This document shows, in pieces, positions 11,346 to 22,974 of a stretch of DNA of 64,000 nucleotides. The stretch comes from Siphonodentalium dalli (lineage: Eukaryota; Mollusca; Scaphopoda; Gadilida; Siphonodentaliidae). The stretch lies in assembly GCA_032622095.1 (NCBI GenBank), contig CP136063.1, positions 39,904,106 through 39,968,105 of the forward strand, written 5' to 3'. Under the pieces are notes generated by a model that worked only from the letters and a program-made list of their open reading frames with translations, did not search any database and was not told the origin of the DNA. The position numbers and the translations under genes are program-made. Numbering within the stretch: the stretch's first letter is position 1; each line of letters starts with the position of its first letter.

Positions 11346-12911
11346 AATTTTGTCACAAATAAATGTTGATGATATTCATAATCGCTTATATCTGTTTTTG
11401 ACCTGCAAATTTCTGTGTAATCAGGAAAACCAATAAAACAAGACATTTGTAGAATAAAATATAATTGAATATATATCCCATATATGCCTAGCATCCTTTT
11501 AATTTCTGCTTAGATGGGTGATTTGTAGTGGAATGTCCAACTGTGGAAAGTTCGTGAATGTATAAATATAGAACATACTTTACATTACAGCTTGATACTA
11601 AATTCGATCAGCAATTATTTTTTCCTGTAAGTCCGGTTTTAATTTGTGCTGTTTTTTCATGGAAAATAAACCAACAGGGGAGGTAATTTCACACAATAAC
11701 TATTTTTAACCCCATGTTATAACTTATTTCAGTATTATCACAATACTGTTTCAAATGAATATATGATAAATGTATTGCAATCTGTGGATATATCTAGCAA
11801 AATTTTCTCCTTGATTTAGTGTTCATTATAATTTGTGGATATATCTAGCGAAAATATATCCCTGATTCAATGCACTTTATAAAGGGCGCTAGGGCCTGGC
11901 TGGTGCCTCGGATATTTTGATTCCCGATCCGTTATAAAGTAGACACTATGCATCGTGAAATGATAAGTCAAGTATCACAGGGTAAACAACACTACACTTC
12001 AAAGATTATGGCTGAAGGCTCACATGGTTTGAAATGTCGTTCTAAAGGACATTCAGTTTTCGTATCTGCCATGATTTATGTTAGAGAATAATTGTTTACG
12101 ATCCCTTCAGCAAAACTATGTCCAAACTCCAGACAGAGTTATGTCTCATCGCTCCGCTGAGATACCACTGCCATAATGATGGTGCTTTGCAGACGATAAA
12201 TCTATTGTTACATATCGTCGCGGAACTGTGTTTAGTCACCTATTATCTTGTTTTGACCGCCAATTTTTTTTTAAGTTTGCAATACTGTTAAAGGTACGGT
12301 TGGCCTTGGCGGTGGGTATCCTGTGAAAATATTTTAACCCGTCAAAAACCGCCACAAACAGAAAGAACAACAAAATGTAGACAGACTTTGTCCGTATACA
12401 AATAAGAAATATCGCATAAACAGTATGTTATTGTCATATTTTTGACCATTGTTATGTAAACAAAAGCATAAAAAGTTACTTTTCTGGTGTTTGTTTATAT
12501 TATGATGGTAAACATAAAGATCGTTCTTTGTGGGTGAATTCCTGATATGGAACGAATAAAGAGCGTTTATGCCATTTGTGTGTGATTAGCCAGCAGCATT
12601 GTATTGTTTTCTGTAACACAATCAGCCTCTTGCTTAGGTAAAATATAGTAAATCTTTATGATAACATGCTTTTTACGCGATGGGCATGGTATATATGAAC
12701 GAAACTGTATGCGTTTTTATGTTTTTTCTGTTTACGGTGATTGGAAAAAATATGAATATTTTCGACAACTAAGGCCTCACGTGCCTTTAATTCTCTCGGT
12801 GTTGATAACAACAATATCAACTGAGCCAGACATAGACTATTTTAATCCTAAAACATAAGAACTAAAAACACGTAGGGCCTAAGAATTCCTTACCAATTAA
12901 TGTCATTATGG
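11346..12911. other. Intergenic, 1.6 kb, no gene recognised
   Basis: AT-rich. A TGTGGATATATCTAGC phrase is duplicated at about 11783 and 11838. Open frames at 11261-11494 and 12658-12858 have no family features and no repeats elsewhere in the window. Confidence 0.4.
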
Positions 12912-12939
12912 CAGTGCTATATCGGAGCGGTAGCGTAGA

Positions 12940-13388
12940 GGTTACAATGGTGTAAATAAGGTTCCGAGCGACATCTAGCGGATGCGGGAGGAATATATAG
13001 GAGAGAATAAAATAGACACTGGGCCCTGATTGGTCAATAGCCTTGTGTGCTTTTCACATAAAAAAATCATCACACCTCTTCCCTATGATTTCCCATAGGT
13101 AAAATAACCATTGGCACAGGAATTAACCCTTTGTAGTGAAGTTTGAATTTTTTGGTGTGGTCTAAAATATGACTATTTTTTTATGCGGTTCTGACACTAG
13201 TTACGAAAACATAAGATTTAAAGGCGAATTCCCTGCTAGACAGACATGATTTTTTTGTGTAAAAAGTTTCCCAAAATGTCAATTTTTCAGATTTAAAGAA
13301 AATTTTGGACCCAACATTTATATTGCCAACACTATACGCTAAAACGTTAGCACTGAGGCCTATGGAAAACATTTACACCAGTGTAACC
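12940..13388. mobile_element. Module A1: MITE-like element with GGTTACA ends
   Basis: Its ends are inverted: GGTTACAATGGTGTAAAT on the left (a variant of GGTTACACTGGTGTAAAT) and ATTTACACCAGTGTAACC on the right. No coding capacity; the open frame 13181-13372 on the minus strand recurs only because the module does. Confidence 0.8.
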
Positions 13389-15189
13389 TAAAGGGAAAAT
13401 ATAGCTTTTTATCATTTTTGATTCCTGGGAGTCACTTTAAAGCATTTTAATGCATTTTACAGAGCCTGGTCTTTCGGTCCAATGAATACCTCATGCTTGG
13501 TGTGGCTATTCTTGCTGCTGATGTCTTATTTCACTTACATCAGCCAAAAAAATAGTAAGATTTTTCATAAAAAATGCCAATTTTTCAAGGTATTTTCAAT
13601 TTTTTTCAAGGTGGTAATAGTCACATGATAATGCAAATGACCCATAACATGAGCATGTCAACGACACATATATCAATTGTTATAAGAACATAATCTAACA
13701 AGTATTTTGGATTTTATAGCCAGTGATATACAGATATATATCATAAAAGTGTGTCATTTCCACTGGTGGGTATGGTCATTTGAAGGTTAATAGCACTAAA
13801 ACTTGGACACATTTAAGAAAATGCTTCAGCAATTCAAAGAGAGCATATCTTTATTCAACTAATTCAATATACACCCACATCCAGTTATCTTGGATCACCC
13901 TTGCAGACCTGAAAATGTCATATTTTATTCTTCAATGTGCTGATAAAGTCATGCGCTTGATGCTCAGCTGATCAGATCTGGACTCAATGACCTCACATCA
14001 CCAGAAGTTCTCTCATGGAAAGAATATTGTACAGTCTTCCATAGCTGATCCAAGTTTGCAACACCAGACCCCTAAAACTGAGTGAAAATGGGGCCTGAAC
14101 ATGACTGGTGGTGGAAAATTGTGCTTTTTTGATGAATAATTTGTTAATGGGGGTGGGGTTAAATTGTGTGTGATAAATAAAGAACCACAGAAGTGATATT
14201 GTTTTTGAACACATTTTTTCCATTGATGGGCAATTCTGAAGAAATGTAGGGAGTTACAATTATTCCGCGAAAAAGCGGGCTATCGCTTTAGGGAAAATAT
14301 AGCTTTTTATCATTTTTGATTCCTGGGAGTCACTTTAAAGCATTTTAATGCATTTTACAGAGCCTGGTCTTTCAGTCCAATGAATACCTCATGCTTGGTG
14401 TGGCTATTCTTGCTGCTGATGTCTTATTTCACTTACATCAGCCAAAAAAATAGTAAGATTTTTCATAAAAAATGCCAATTTTTCAAGGTATTTTCAAATT
14501 TTTTCAAGGTGGTAATAGTCACATGATAATGCAAATGACCCATAACATGAGCATGTCAACGACACATATATCAATTGTTATAAGAACATAATCTAACAAG
14601 TATTTTGGATTTTATAGCCAGTGATATACAGATATATATCATAAAAGTGTGTCATTTCCACTGGTGGGTATGGTCATTTGAAGGTTAATAGCACTAAAAC
14701 TTGGACACATTTAAGAAAATGCTTCAGCAATTCAAAGAGAGCATATCTTTATTCAACTAATTCAATATACACCCACATCCAGTTATCTTGGATCACCCTT
14801 GCAGACCTGAAAATGTCATATTTTATTCTTCAATGTGCTGATAAAGTCATGCGCTTGATGCTCAGCTGATCAGATCTGGACTCAATGACCTCACATCACC
14901 AGAAGTTCTCTCATGGAAAGAATATTGTACAGTCTTCCATAGCTGATCCAAGTTTGCAACACCAGACCCCTAAAACTGAGTGAAAATGGGGCCTGAACAT
15001 GACTGGTGGTGGAAAATTGTGCTTTTTTGATGAATAATTTGTTAAAGGGGGTGGGGTTAAATTGTGTGTGATAAATAAAGAACCACAGAAGTGATATTGT
15101 TTTTGAACACATTTTTTCCCATTGATGGGCAATTCTGAAGAAATGTAGGGAGTTACAATTATTCCGCGAAAAAGCGGGCTATCGCTTTA
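13389..15189. repeat. Modules B1 and B2, head to tail
   Basis: Two ~900-bp copies differ at only a handful of bases. Each ends with a small hairpin CCGCGAAAAAGCGGG and the phrase GCTATCGCTTTA. A 63-codon frame (13780 and 14678) is kept unchanged because the whole unit is; it has no recognisable features. Confidence 0.9.
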
Positions 15190-15640
15190 GGTTACACTGG
15201 TGTAAATAAGGTTCCGAGCGACATCTAGCGGATGCGGGAGGAATATATAGGAGAGAATAAAATAGACACTGGGCCCTGATTGGTCAATAGCCTTGTGTGC
15301 TTTTCACATAAAAAAATCATCACACCTCTTCCCTATGATTTCCCATAGGTAAAATAACCATTGGCACAGGAATTAACCCTTTGTAGTGAAGTTTGAATTT
15401 TTTGGTGTGGTCTAAAATATGACTGTATTTTTTTATGCGGTTCTGACACTAGTTACGAAAACATAAGATTTAAAGGCGAATTCCCTGCTAGACAGACATG
15501 ATTTTTTTGTGTAAAAAGTTTCCCAAAATGTCAATTTTTCAGATTTAAAGAAAATTTTGGACCCAACATTTATATTGCCAACACTATACGCTAAAACGTT
15601 AGCACTGAGGCCTATGGAAAACATTTACACCAGTGTAACC
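15190..15640. mobile_element. Module A2: complete A element
   Basis: Full-length copy (451 bp) with matching inverted ends GGTTACACTGGTGTAAAT and ATTTACACCAGTGTAACC, sitting at a B-B junction. The B1-B2 joint shows the same junction without it (ATCGCTTTAGGGAAAA), which helps define its ends. Confidence 0.85.
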
Positions 15641-16542
15641 TAAAGGGAAAATATAGCTTTTTATCATTTTTGATTCCTGGGAGTCACTTTAAAGCATTTT
15701 AATGCATTTTACAGAGCCTGGTCTTTCAGTCCAATGAATACCTCATGCTTGGTGTGGCTATTCTTGCTGCTGATGTCTTATTTCACTTACATCAGCCAAA
15801 AAAATAGTAAGATTTTTCATAAAAAATGCCAATTTTTCAAGGTATTTTCAAATTTTTTCAAGGTGGTAATAGTCACATGATAATGCAAATGACCCATAAC
15901 ATGAGCATGTCAACGACACATATATCAATTGTTATAAGAACATAATCTAACAAGTATTTTGGATTTTATAGCCAGTGATATACAGATATATATCATAAAA
16001 GTGTGTCATTTCCACTGGTGGGTATGGTCATTTGAAGGTTAATAGCACTAAAACTTGGACACATTTAAGAAAATGCTTCAGCAATTCAAAGAGAGCATAT
16101 CTTTATTCAACTAATTCAATATACACCCACATCCAGTTATCTTGGATCACCCTTGCAGACCTGAAAATGTCATATTTTATTCTTCAATGTGCTGATAAAG
16201 TCATGCGCTTGATGCTCAGCTGATCAGATCTGGACTCAATGACCTCACATCACCAGAAGTTCTCTCATGGAAAGAATATTGTACAGTCTTCCATAGCTAA
16301 TCCAAGTTTGCAACACCAGACCCCTAAAACTGAGTGAAAATGGGGCCTGAACATGACTGGTGGTGGAAAATTGTGCTTTTTTGATGAATAATTTGTTAAA
16401 GGGGGTGGGGTTAAATTGTGTGTGATAAATAAAGAACCACAGAAGTGATATTGTTTTTGAACACATTTTTTCCATTGATGGGCAATTCTGAAGAAATGTA
16501 GGGAGTTACAATTATTCCGCGAAAAAGCGGGCTATCGCTTTA
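15641..16542. repeat. Module B3
   Basis: Third ~900-bp copy, nearly identical to B1 and B2, with the same 63-codon frame at 16032-16223. Confidence 0.9.
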
Positions 16543-16907
16543 GGTTACACTGGTGTAAATAAGGTTCCGAGCGACATCTAGCGAGAGAATATATAGGAGA
16601 GAATAAAATAGACACTGGGCCCTGATTGGTCAATAGCCTTGTGTGCTTTTCACATAAAAAAATCATCACACCTCTTCCCTATGATTTCCCATAGGTAAAA
16701 TAACCATTGGCACAGGAATTAACCCTTTGTAGTGAAGTTTGATTTTTTTGGTGTGGTCTAAAATATGACTGTATTTTTTTATGCGGTTCTGACACTAGTT
16801 ACGAAAACATAAGATTTAAAGGCGAATTCCCTGCTAGACAGACATGATTTTTTTGTGTAAAAAGTTTCCCAAAATGTCAATTTTTCAGATTTAAAGAAAA
16901 TTTTGGA
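16543..16907. mobile_element. Module A3, truncated
   Basis: Begins like A2, has a small deletion after GCGACATCTAGCG, and stops inside the module at TTTTGGA, where the 29-bp flank resumes. The right inverted end is missing. Confidence 0.85.
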
Positions 16908-17172
16908 CAGTGCTATATCGTAGCGGTAGCGTAGAGGGCTCTGTATGGAGTTTGGACTATGTCATCAAACATTGTTCTATACGGACCTCCGCTATTTAAA
17001 ACCACTTTTTAAAACACGCTTTTCAGGACAGAACTTGTGCCGCACGTATGTTCAGTCTTGAGCGATTCTTTGGACAATACATGTAGGCCTACATCTTTCT
17101 GATAACCTAATTCTTGTATGATAGATCGTGTTGTATTTAGTCACGTATTCCGCTGTTAGTATGTATGGATAG

Positions 17173-19050
17173 ATGGAACCAACAACAATAGAGACCGAAG
17201 AGGAGAACAACATAACGACGAATACCTCTCAATCTGGTGTGGATTCGTTTGGCCAGTTTGACAATAATACGAAGCATATAAACGTTCCTTCATATCAGTG
17301 CGATAACGGGTCGAATTCGGGCATAACATCCGAAAATCGCCCATATAAATGTGATGAGTGCGAGAAATCATTTTTTCGATGGAGTGACATGATGGCACAT
17401 ACATGTATGAATATCCACAACGAAGGTCGCTCTTATGAATGTGATGTATGCGAAAAATCATTTACTCGGTCGAATGACTTGACGAGGCATAAGAAGATTC
17501 ATACAGGTGATCGCCCATATCTTTGTGATGTGTGTGGAACGACATTTAAACATTCCAGTAGCCTGGCTGCACATAAGATAATCCACACCAGTGATCGCCC
17601 GTATGAATGTGATGTGTGCGATAAATCATTTGCTCAGTTGAGTAACCTCACGATACATACGAAGATCCACACGAAGTCTCGCCCGTATCAATGTGATGTG
17701 TGCGAGAAATCATTTCCTTACCCGAGTTACCTGGTTACACATAAGAGGATCCACACGGGGGATCGCCCGCATCAATGTGATGTATGCAATTTTTCATTTA
17801 CCCGGTCGACAGACCTGAGGAGACATAAGATGGTTCACTCAAGGAACCACACGAGTTGCCTGGCTACACATAAGAGGATCCATACCGGGGCTCGCCCGTA
17901 TCAATGTGACGTGTGCGAGAAATCATTTACTCAGATAAGTCACCTGACTACACATAAGAGGACACACACGGGAGAACGCCCGTATCAGTGTGACGTGTGT
18001 CAGAAATCGTTCACCTCGTCGAGTAACTTTACTGCGCATGTGATGATTCATACGGGGGATCGCCCGCACCAATGTGATATGTGCGAGAAATCATTTGTGC
18101 ACCCGAGTCAACTGACTCGACATAAGAGGATTCACACTGGATATCGCCCGTATCAGTGTGACGTGTGTCAGAAATCGTTCTCTTCGTCGGGTGACTTTAC
18201 TAAGCATAAGATGATTCACACTGGGGATCGCCCGTACCAATGTGATATTTGCGAGAAATCATTCACTCAGTTAAGTTACCTGACTACACATAAGAGGACC
18301 CACACGGGGGATCGCCCGTTTCAATGTGATATATGCGATAAATCATTTGTGCACCCGAGTCAACTGACTGGACATAAGAGGATTCACACTGATGATCACC
18401 CGTATGAGTGTGACGTGTGTCAGAAATCAGTCTCCTCGTCGGGTAACTTTACTAAACATAAGAGGATCCACACGGGGGGTCGCCCGTATCAATGTGATAT
18501 ATGCGAGAAATCATTTATTTACCCGAGTCAACTGACTGGACATAAGATGATTCACACTGGGGATCGCCCTTATCAATGTGACGTGTGTCAGCAATCGTTT
18601 ACCTCATCGAGTAACTTAACTAAGCATATGAGGATCCACACCGGGGATCGCCCGTACCAATGTGATATTTGCGAAAAATCATTTACTGAGTCGAGTTACC
18701 TGGCGAAACATAAGATGATCCACACAGGGGATCGTCCGTATCAATGTGACATGTGCGAGAAATCATTTACCCGGTCGCGTGACCTGGCGAGACATAAAAG
18801 GATCCACACTGGGGATCGCCCGTATCAATGTGACGTTTGCGAAAAATCATTTACTCAGTCGGGTGACCTTAAGAAACATAAACGGGTCCACACCGGGGAT
18901 CGTCCGTATCAATGTGACGTGTGCGAAAAATCATTCGCCCAGGCGAGTAGCCTTTCTGCACATAAGAAGATTCACATGGATGAATCGTCCGTATCAATGC
19001 GATGTGTGCGAGATATCATTTACTCGATCGGGTCACTCGACGAAACATAA
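17173..19050 (+). CDS. ZNF-2: C2H2 zinc-finger protein, 19 fingers
   Basis: Opens at a genuine ATG with an acidic, Thr/Asn-rich leader of about 50 residues, then 19 complete C2H2 fingers, plus one partial finger between fingers 6 and 7 that lacks its Cys pair. Linkers are mostly HTGDRPY. Finger 1 has a longer His spacing (H-x5-H). Helices repeat as pairs: QKSF-SSSGNFTK fingers alternate with EKSF-HPSQLT fingers (9/10, 12/13, 14/15), which points to duplication in two-finger steps. No effector domain (KRAB, BTB, ZAD) is present, so only nuclear DNA binding can be inferred. After finger 19 a frameshift near 18976 (HMDE followed by out-of-frame sequence) replaces a further good finger with an unrelated tail, DESSVSMRCVRD, ending at 19050. 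The leader resembles that of ZNF-1, so the two are paralogues. Confidence 0.9.
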   Translation: MEPTTIETEEENNITTNTSQSGVDSFGQFDNNTKHINVPSYQCDNGSNSGITSENRPYKCDECEKSFFRWSDMMAHTCMNIHNEGRSYECDVCEKSFTRSNDLTRHKKIHTGDRPYLCDVCGTTFKHSSSLAAHKIIHTSDRPYECDVCDKSFAQLSNLTIHTKIHTKSRPYQCDVCEKSFPYPSYLVTHKRIHTGDRPHQCDVCNFSFTRSTDLRRHKMVHSRNHTSCLATHKRIHTGARPYQCDVCEKSFTQISHLTTHKRTHTGERPYQCDVCQKSFTSSSNFTAHVMIHTGDRPHQCDMCEKSFVHPSQLTRHKRIHTGYRPYQCDVCQKSFSSSGDFTKHKMIHTGDRPYQCDICEKSFTQLSYLTTHKRTHTGDRPFQCDICDKSFVHPSQLTGHKRIHTDDHPYECDVCQKSVSSSGNFTKHKRIHTGGRPYQCDICEKSFIYPSQLTGHKMIHTGDRPYQCDVCQQSFTSSSNLTKHMRIHTGDRPYQCDICEKSFTESSYLAKHKMIHTGDRPYQCDMCEKSFTRSRDLARHKRIHTGDRPYQCDVCEKSFTQSGDLKKHKRVHTGDRPYQCDVCEKSFAQASSLSAHKKIHMDESSVSMRCVRDIIYSIGSLDET

Positions 19051-19745
19051 GAGGATCCACATCGGGGATCGCCCGTATCAACGTGACTTGTGCGAGAAAT
19101 CATTCGCCCAGCCGAGTACACATAAGAGGATTCAGAGGGATGGATCGCCCTGAACTGTGATGTGTGCGAGAAATCATTGGCCCAGTCGAGTATACAGGAG
19201 TGGATCGCCCGTATCAATGCGATTTGTGCGAGAAATCATATATCGATACGATTCACATGTGGACACATTGGCAACACGGTATAAAGCATTTACTCGTCGG
19301 AGTATTTTGACGAGACAAACGATGATCCACATGAGCGGTCGATGTGATGTGCGCGAAAAACAATTTACTCATTCGAGTAATATTACTACGCTTAAAAGGA
19401 TCCACACAGGTGAACGCCCGTATCCGTGCGACATATGCGATAATACATTCACAATGCAGGAAACAATTGATGATAGTTACTTGGAATCGCTCGTATCAAT
19501 TTGATGTATGTGTGAGTACTCATAAACTGAGTCGAATGATCTGAAACACACCGTATCAAGGTGATGTATACAGGATGTCATTTACTATTTAGATTTACAT
19601 GACATAAGACGATTATGACTGGGGTATCTCGTGTCAACATAAAATAGTTGACACGATGGTCACCAATATCAAGCGAGGTGTGCGATGAATGATTTACTCA
19701 GTTGGGTAGCCTGGTGACAGAGGATGATCACATGGAGTCCGTGCG
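18977..19745 (+). pseudogene. Frameshifted and decayed finger tail of ZNF-2
   Basis: In the next frame NRPYQCDVCEISFTRSGHST continues the array, followed by a finger with its second-position Cys lost (YQRDLC), then fragments in several frames (SFAQPSTHKRI, CDVREKQFTHSSNI, YPCDICDNTF) until about 19500 and traces to 19745. These were fingers 20 and beyond. Confidence 0.85.
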
Positions 19746-20242
19746 GGACGTAATGCGATAACTCCAAATTGTACATATTTAGTGTCGCTTATATTTATGG
19801 CAGTTCTCCTGATTAATTAATTTAATGTTTATTATGATATCGCCTCACAAAGGTCACAGAAAAGCTATATTAAGCCGGGACAACGCCCGAATGTGAGCAT
19901 ACAATTGAACAAATATTTACAAATGAATATATGCCCTGCCTTGTTTGTTCAATGTAATAGAGTTCCGGGGACATCAAACCGTTCCCAGGTTTTGTACTGG
20001 TGGAATATGATCTCTACGGGCGTTACCCAGAATAGAGATTCATGACATGATCTATATGTATAGGCTTCATTCCCTGGTCCAAGTTATAATATATTGACAT
20101 TGAGAAATATGAGTTGGAAGCTGGATCCTGGAGCAGTTCAATGGAATTTTGAAAATAGCTTTGGAACTAACCCCACAAAAACAAAATTTGATTTAATGCC
20201 AAAACGTAGAATTTAGACATTTTTGGAAATTACTCTCAATGA
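19746..20242. other. Intergenic; nothing recognised
   Basis: AT-rich sequence with no extended open frame, downstream of ZNF-2. It may include ancestral 3' UTR. Confidence 0.4.
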
Positions 20243-20772
20243 GTTTAAAGGTGGATTATCTCTTTGTAAACATGTTTTATATAGTTACCGGGGTATAAAA
20301 TATTAGATTTGAATAGAAGACTCCTGTCCGGAAATGCTTCTATCGATTAATATTAATTTTATTACGAATATTTGCTGGTCTAAAAAGGTGTGTTTGTTCA
20401 ACTAACAAACAATAGTGGTTACCGTCAACAGAGACCAGAAATTTTATGTAACAATTTTGTCACAAATAAACGTTAATTATACGTATTAGCGCTCATATCT
20501 GTGGAACAATACAACACAAACAGCAAATCGGTGACATTTAACGTTCGCTTCGTAGCCGTAGGAACAGCCCAGTGCTCTATATCGCAATATGGTATCATCC
20601 GAATGGTATGTTCTAAAAATAGTAACATGAACGGTCCCGATTTAATATACGAAATAAAATCAATATTAATTGATAGAAGCTTTTTCGGACAGGGGTCTTC
20701 AGTTCATATCTATTATTTTATACCCACGCAACTATTTAAAATTTGTTATTTAAAGAGATAATCCATATTTAA
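20243..20772 (+). mobile_element. TTAAAGGTGG foldback MITE, complete copy
   Basis: About 530 bp. The ends are inverted: TTTAAAGGTGGATTATCTCT on the left, and AAAGAGATAATCCATATTTAA on the right (one base variant). The inverted match continues inward for about 110 bp (TACCGGGGTATAAAATATTA, TCCTGTCCGGAAATGCTTCT, TATCGATTAATATTAATTTT). Copies all begin at TTAA or a close variant, which fits a TTAA target site as used by piggyBac or Kolobok elements. A frame of about 86 codons inside opens only with GTG in this copy. Other copies: 10366, 11027, 41615, 45421, 60236, 60804, 61331 and 63951. Confidence 0.9.
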
Positions 20773-20773
20773 A

Positions 20774-21105
20774 TCGATCACAAATGTAGCCAGCTTTTCT
20801 ACGGCGATCACATATGTAGCCAGCTGTTCATATTCAGGCGATGGATGAACAACAACTTGAATTTTGTTTCGATATTAGTCCGTCTAATAACCTGAGGTTT
20901 TCGATCAATGTCGTTGGAATGCTCGAATTGTATTATTTCAATATAAGTTAACGAACAAAGCCAGTTTCTTAAGAGCATGACATCGAAATTTTAGTCACGG
21001 GCCTATAGCATGGAATTAGAAAAGCTGGCTACGAATCTAATCGACGGGGAAAAATCTGGCTACATTTGTGATCTATTTAAAAGCTGGCTACGAATGTGAC
21101 CGGAG
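20774..21105. mobile_element. Foldback element with GTAGCCAGCTTTT arms
   Basis: GATCACAAATGTAGCCAGC and GATCACATATGTAGCCAGC at 20779-20830 are answered by inverted copies AAAGCTGGCTACGAAT, TCTGGCTACATTTGTGATC and AAAGCTGGCTACGAATGTGA at 21019-21100. It lies directly against the MITE. No coding capacity. Confidence 0.75.
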
Positions 21106-21369
21106 TCTTGTGACAATGACCCCATCAGCGCCAATGTGGCAATAGGCCCCTTTATTGAATACTTCCACTGATATTATTATTATTATCATTATGTACGATT
21201 AATCGATTATAATGGATTATTGACGACTGAGTATCGTTAGATAAAATCAATAATCGTGGCACCTCTAGATTTTGATGCCAAGTTTGTGATAACAAAACAT
21301 CCCATAATTCTGGTAATTTAAGTGAATAAAATAGTAAAAATTACTAAAGATGCATCATACATGTTAGTA
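21106..21369. other. Short AT-rich spacer
   Basis: ATTATTATTATC microsatellite near 21170; otherwise nothing recognised. Confidence 0.4.
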
Positions 21370-21377
21370 TTCAATAT
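21370..21377. other. Target-site duplication, left (TTCAATAT)
   Basis: The 8 bp TTCAATAT directly precede the CAGG end of the hAT element and are repeated exactly at 22967-22974 after its CCTG end. Confidence 0.95.
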
Positions 21378-22966
21378 CAGGCTTGGGGCAATTACTTGTG
21401 AATGTAATTAATTACAATTACTTCAACATTTTTCAATTACAATTCCCATTACATCTATTTCACAATGTAATTAATTACAATTACTTTGAAATGTAATTCA
21501 ATTACAATTACAATTACATTTCAGCACATCATTGAAGTAGGAACACTTTTTATTTATATAAACTCTATTTGATAACAAAACATAAATTTAATACAAGCAA
21601 GATGAAATACACAGTGAAGCACACTTGGTACAGAGCAGCCAATGTACTGAGTCCATTATAGGTGTTCGTAGAACTGAGCGAATCATGATTTATAGCTGGC
21701 AATTCCAGCGTGTTGTATTGGCAGCTTGTAGTCGGGGTTGATCTTCTAGAAATTGGAATGATATCAGAGATTTATGAACTTTGCTAACTATCTTCAATGC
21801 TTTGGCATTTTTGACCGATGTTTTTTGCATACTGAATGATCCTAGTAGGTTGTTGATCACTTTACTGATGGTGCTTGTGTGACTGTGGATTCATAGACAT
21901 CTTGATGCTTTTGCTATAAAATGAAAATAATAGAGTATTTTAGTAACACACATGTATCCATCATTTAATTAATAAGGGAATAAGACTATCTCAGTAAGTC
22001 AGACACACAGCCAGGCCAATTGTAAAGGACAATGTGATAATCAACACTCTGATTGTTAATTAGAGTCATAAACTTAATTGGCCTTTGTGGCCACCATCTT
22101 ACTGGTAACACAATGCCTCCACTAGACAGTGCTAATTGGGGGATTATTGAGGCAGAAATTTGTCCCCACTTTGTCATTCAGTTGCAAATTAGAAGGGACA
22201 AAAACAATGCATATACCAATACCACCATATGACTGAAGTTATATGTCAATGGAATTAAACAAAACTAATACATAGAAATGGAAACTTACCTTCAGATGTG
22301 TCACAAAATTGGAGGTAACTTTTTTGGAACTGGATATTGTAGTTGGGCAAAGTTTGCACTTCGCTTTCATAGGACACGATGTGTCTTTCTGCAAACTAAA
22401 ATGCTGCCAGATTTTTTGTAGACATGTTGATAGCATTAGCAATGGTTGGTATGAATTTCTACCATAGCATATATACCATAACAGATGGAGTTAATGAAAC
22501 ATGATCATAAGAGTGATATATTATAGTGCTCTATTGTCAATTATTTGAAGTTGGTTTCTCATTGTATTTATCAAAACAAGCCTTCTACCTCAAAGGTTAA
22601 CCAATGCTTAAGCAAACAAACAGGAGGTGTCAACAGAACTCACCATTGAGACACAGTGGATAAAAACTCAGTGTTGTGACAACATAGTGATAGCCAGTCA
22701 CCAGTCTTACACTTTGAAATTTGGAGAAAAAAAACATTTGAAGAAACCATTGGATGAATCAAGAAAGATAACTTTGAGAAGAAACAAGTACCTGTGATTT
22801 TGAAGTAATTGAAATTAGACCCTAATTACAATTACAATTACATCCTAACCAATTACAATTGCAATTACATGTAATTGAGAATAAACTCAATTACCAATTA
22901 CATGCAATTACTTGAAAAAATGTCATTAATTACAATCAATTACAAATTACAATTACCCCATCCCTG
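21378..22966. mobile_element. Non-autonomous hAT transposon, 1589 bp
   Basis: Perfect 8-bp target duplication (TTCAATAT) plus short inverted ends, CAGGCTTGGGGCAATTAC and the complement CAGGGATGGGGTAATTG, identify the hAT superfamily. Subterminal regions at both ends are packed with GTAATTAATTACAATTAC-type repeats, probably transposase-binding sites. One minus-strand exon encodes a BED zinc finger. The rest of a transposase (about 600 residues with a C-terminal dimerisation region) does not fit and is not seen, so this copy cannot move alone. Confidence 0.93.
22290..22436 (-). CDS. BED zinc-finger exon of the hAT element
   Basis: From the ATG at 22436 the frame reads a BED-type finger: W-x3-F aromatic pair (IWQHFSL), then C-x2-C (KCKLCPTT), a Ser/Lys stretch, and N..THLK at the end. 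BED fingers bind transposon ends in hAT transposases and in their host-domesticated ZBED relatives. Directly after HLK comes AAG|GTAAGT, a consensus splice donor at 22289-22284, so this is a first exon joined to exons that I cannot find inside the element. The second zinc-binding His pair is incomplete before the splice site, so the rest of the finger would be in the next exon or lost. Confidence 0.75.
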
Positions 22967-22974
22967 TTCAATAT
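22967..22974. other. Target-site duplication, right (TTCAATAT)
   Basis: Exact copy of the left duplication, immediately after CCCATCCCTG. Confidence 0.95.

Larger units (their letters stand above)
12912..16936. repeat. Composite array A-B-B-A-B-A' bounded by a 29-bp direct repeat
   Basis: Two modules alternate: A (about 450 bp) and B (about 900 bp), in the order A1 12940-13388, B1 13389-14290, B2 14291-15189, A2 15190-15640, B3 15641-16542, A3 16543-16907 (truncated). Copies are almost identical. The array is flanked at 12912-12940 and 16908-16936 by CAGTGCTATATCG, then G or T, then AGCGGTAGCGTAGAG, differing at that single base. B1 and B2 join directly with no A between them. The array ends about 240 bp upstream of the ZNF-2 start codon. 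Confidence 0.93.

Noticed and set aside
12912-12960. tRNA-derived SINE head (AGCGGTAGCGTAGAGGTTACA looks like an A box)
   Set aside because: No matching B box at the right distance; the sequence is half of the 29-bp flank of the composite array.
13780-16223. Three identical 63-codon frames in module B
   Set aside because: Identity reflects near-identical units; no start context, domain or codon bias supports coding.
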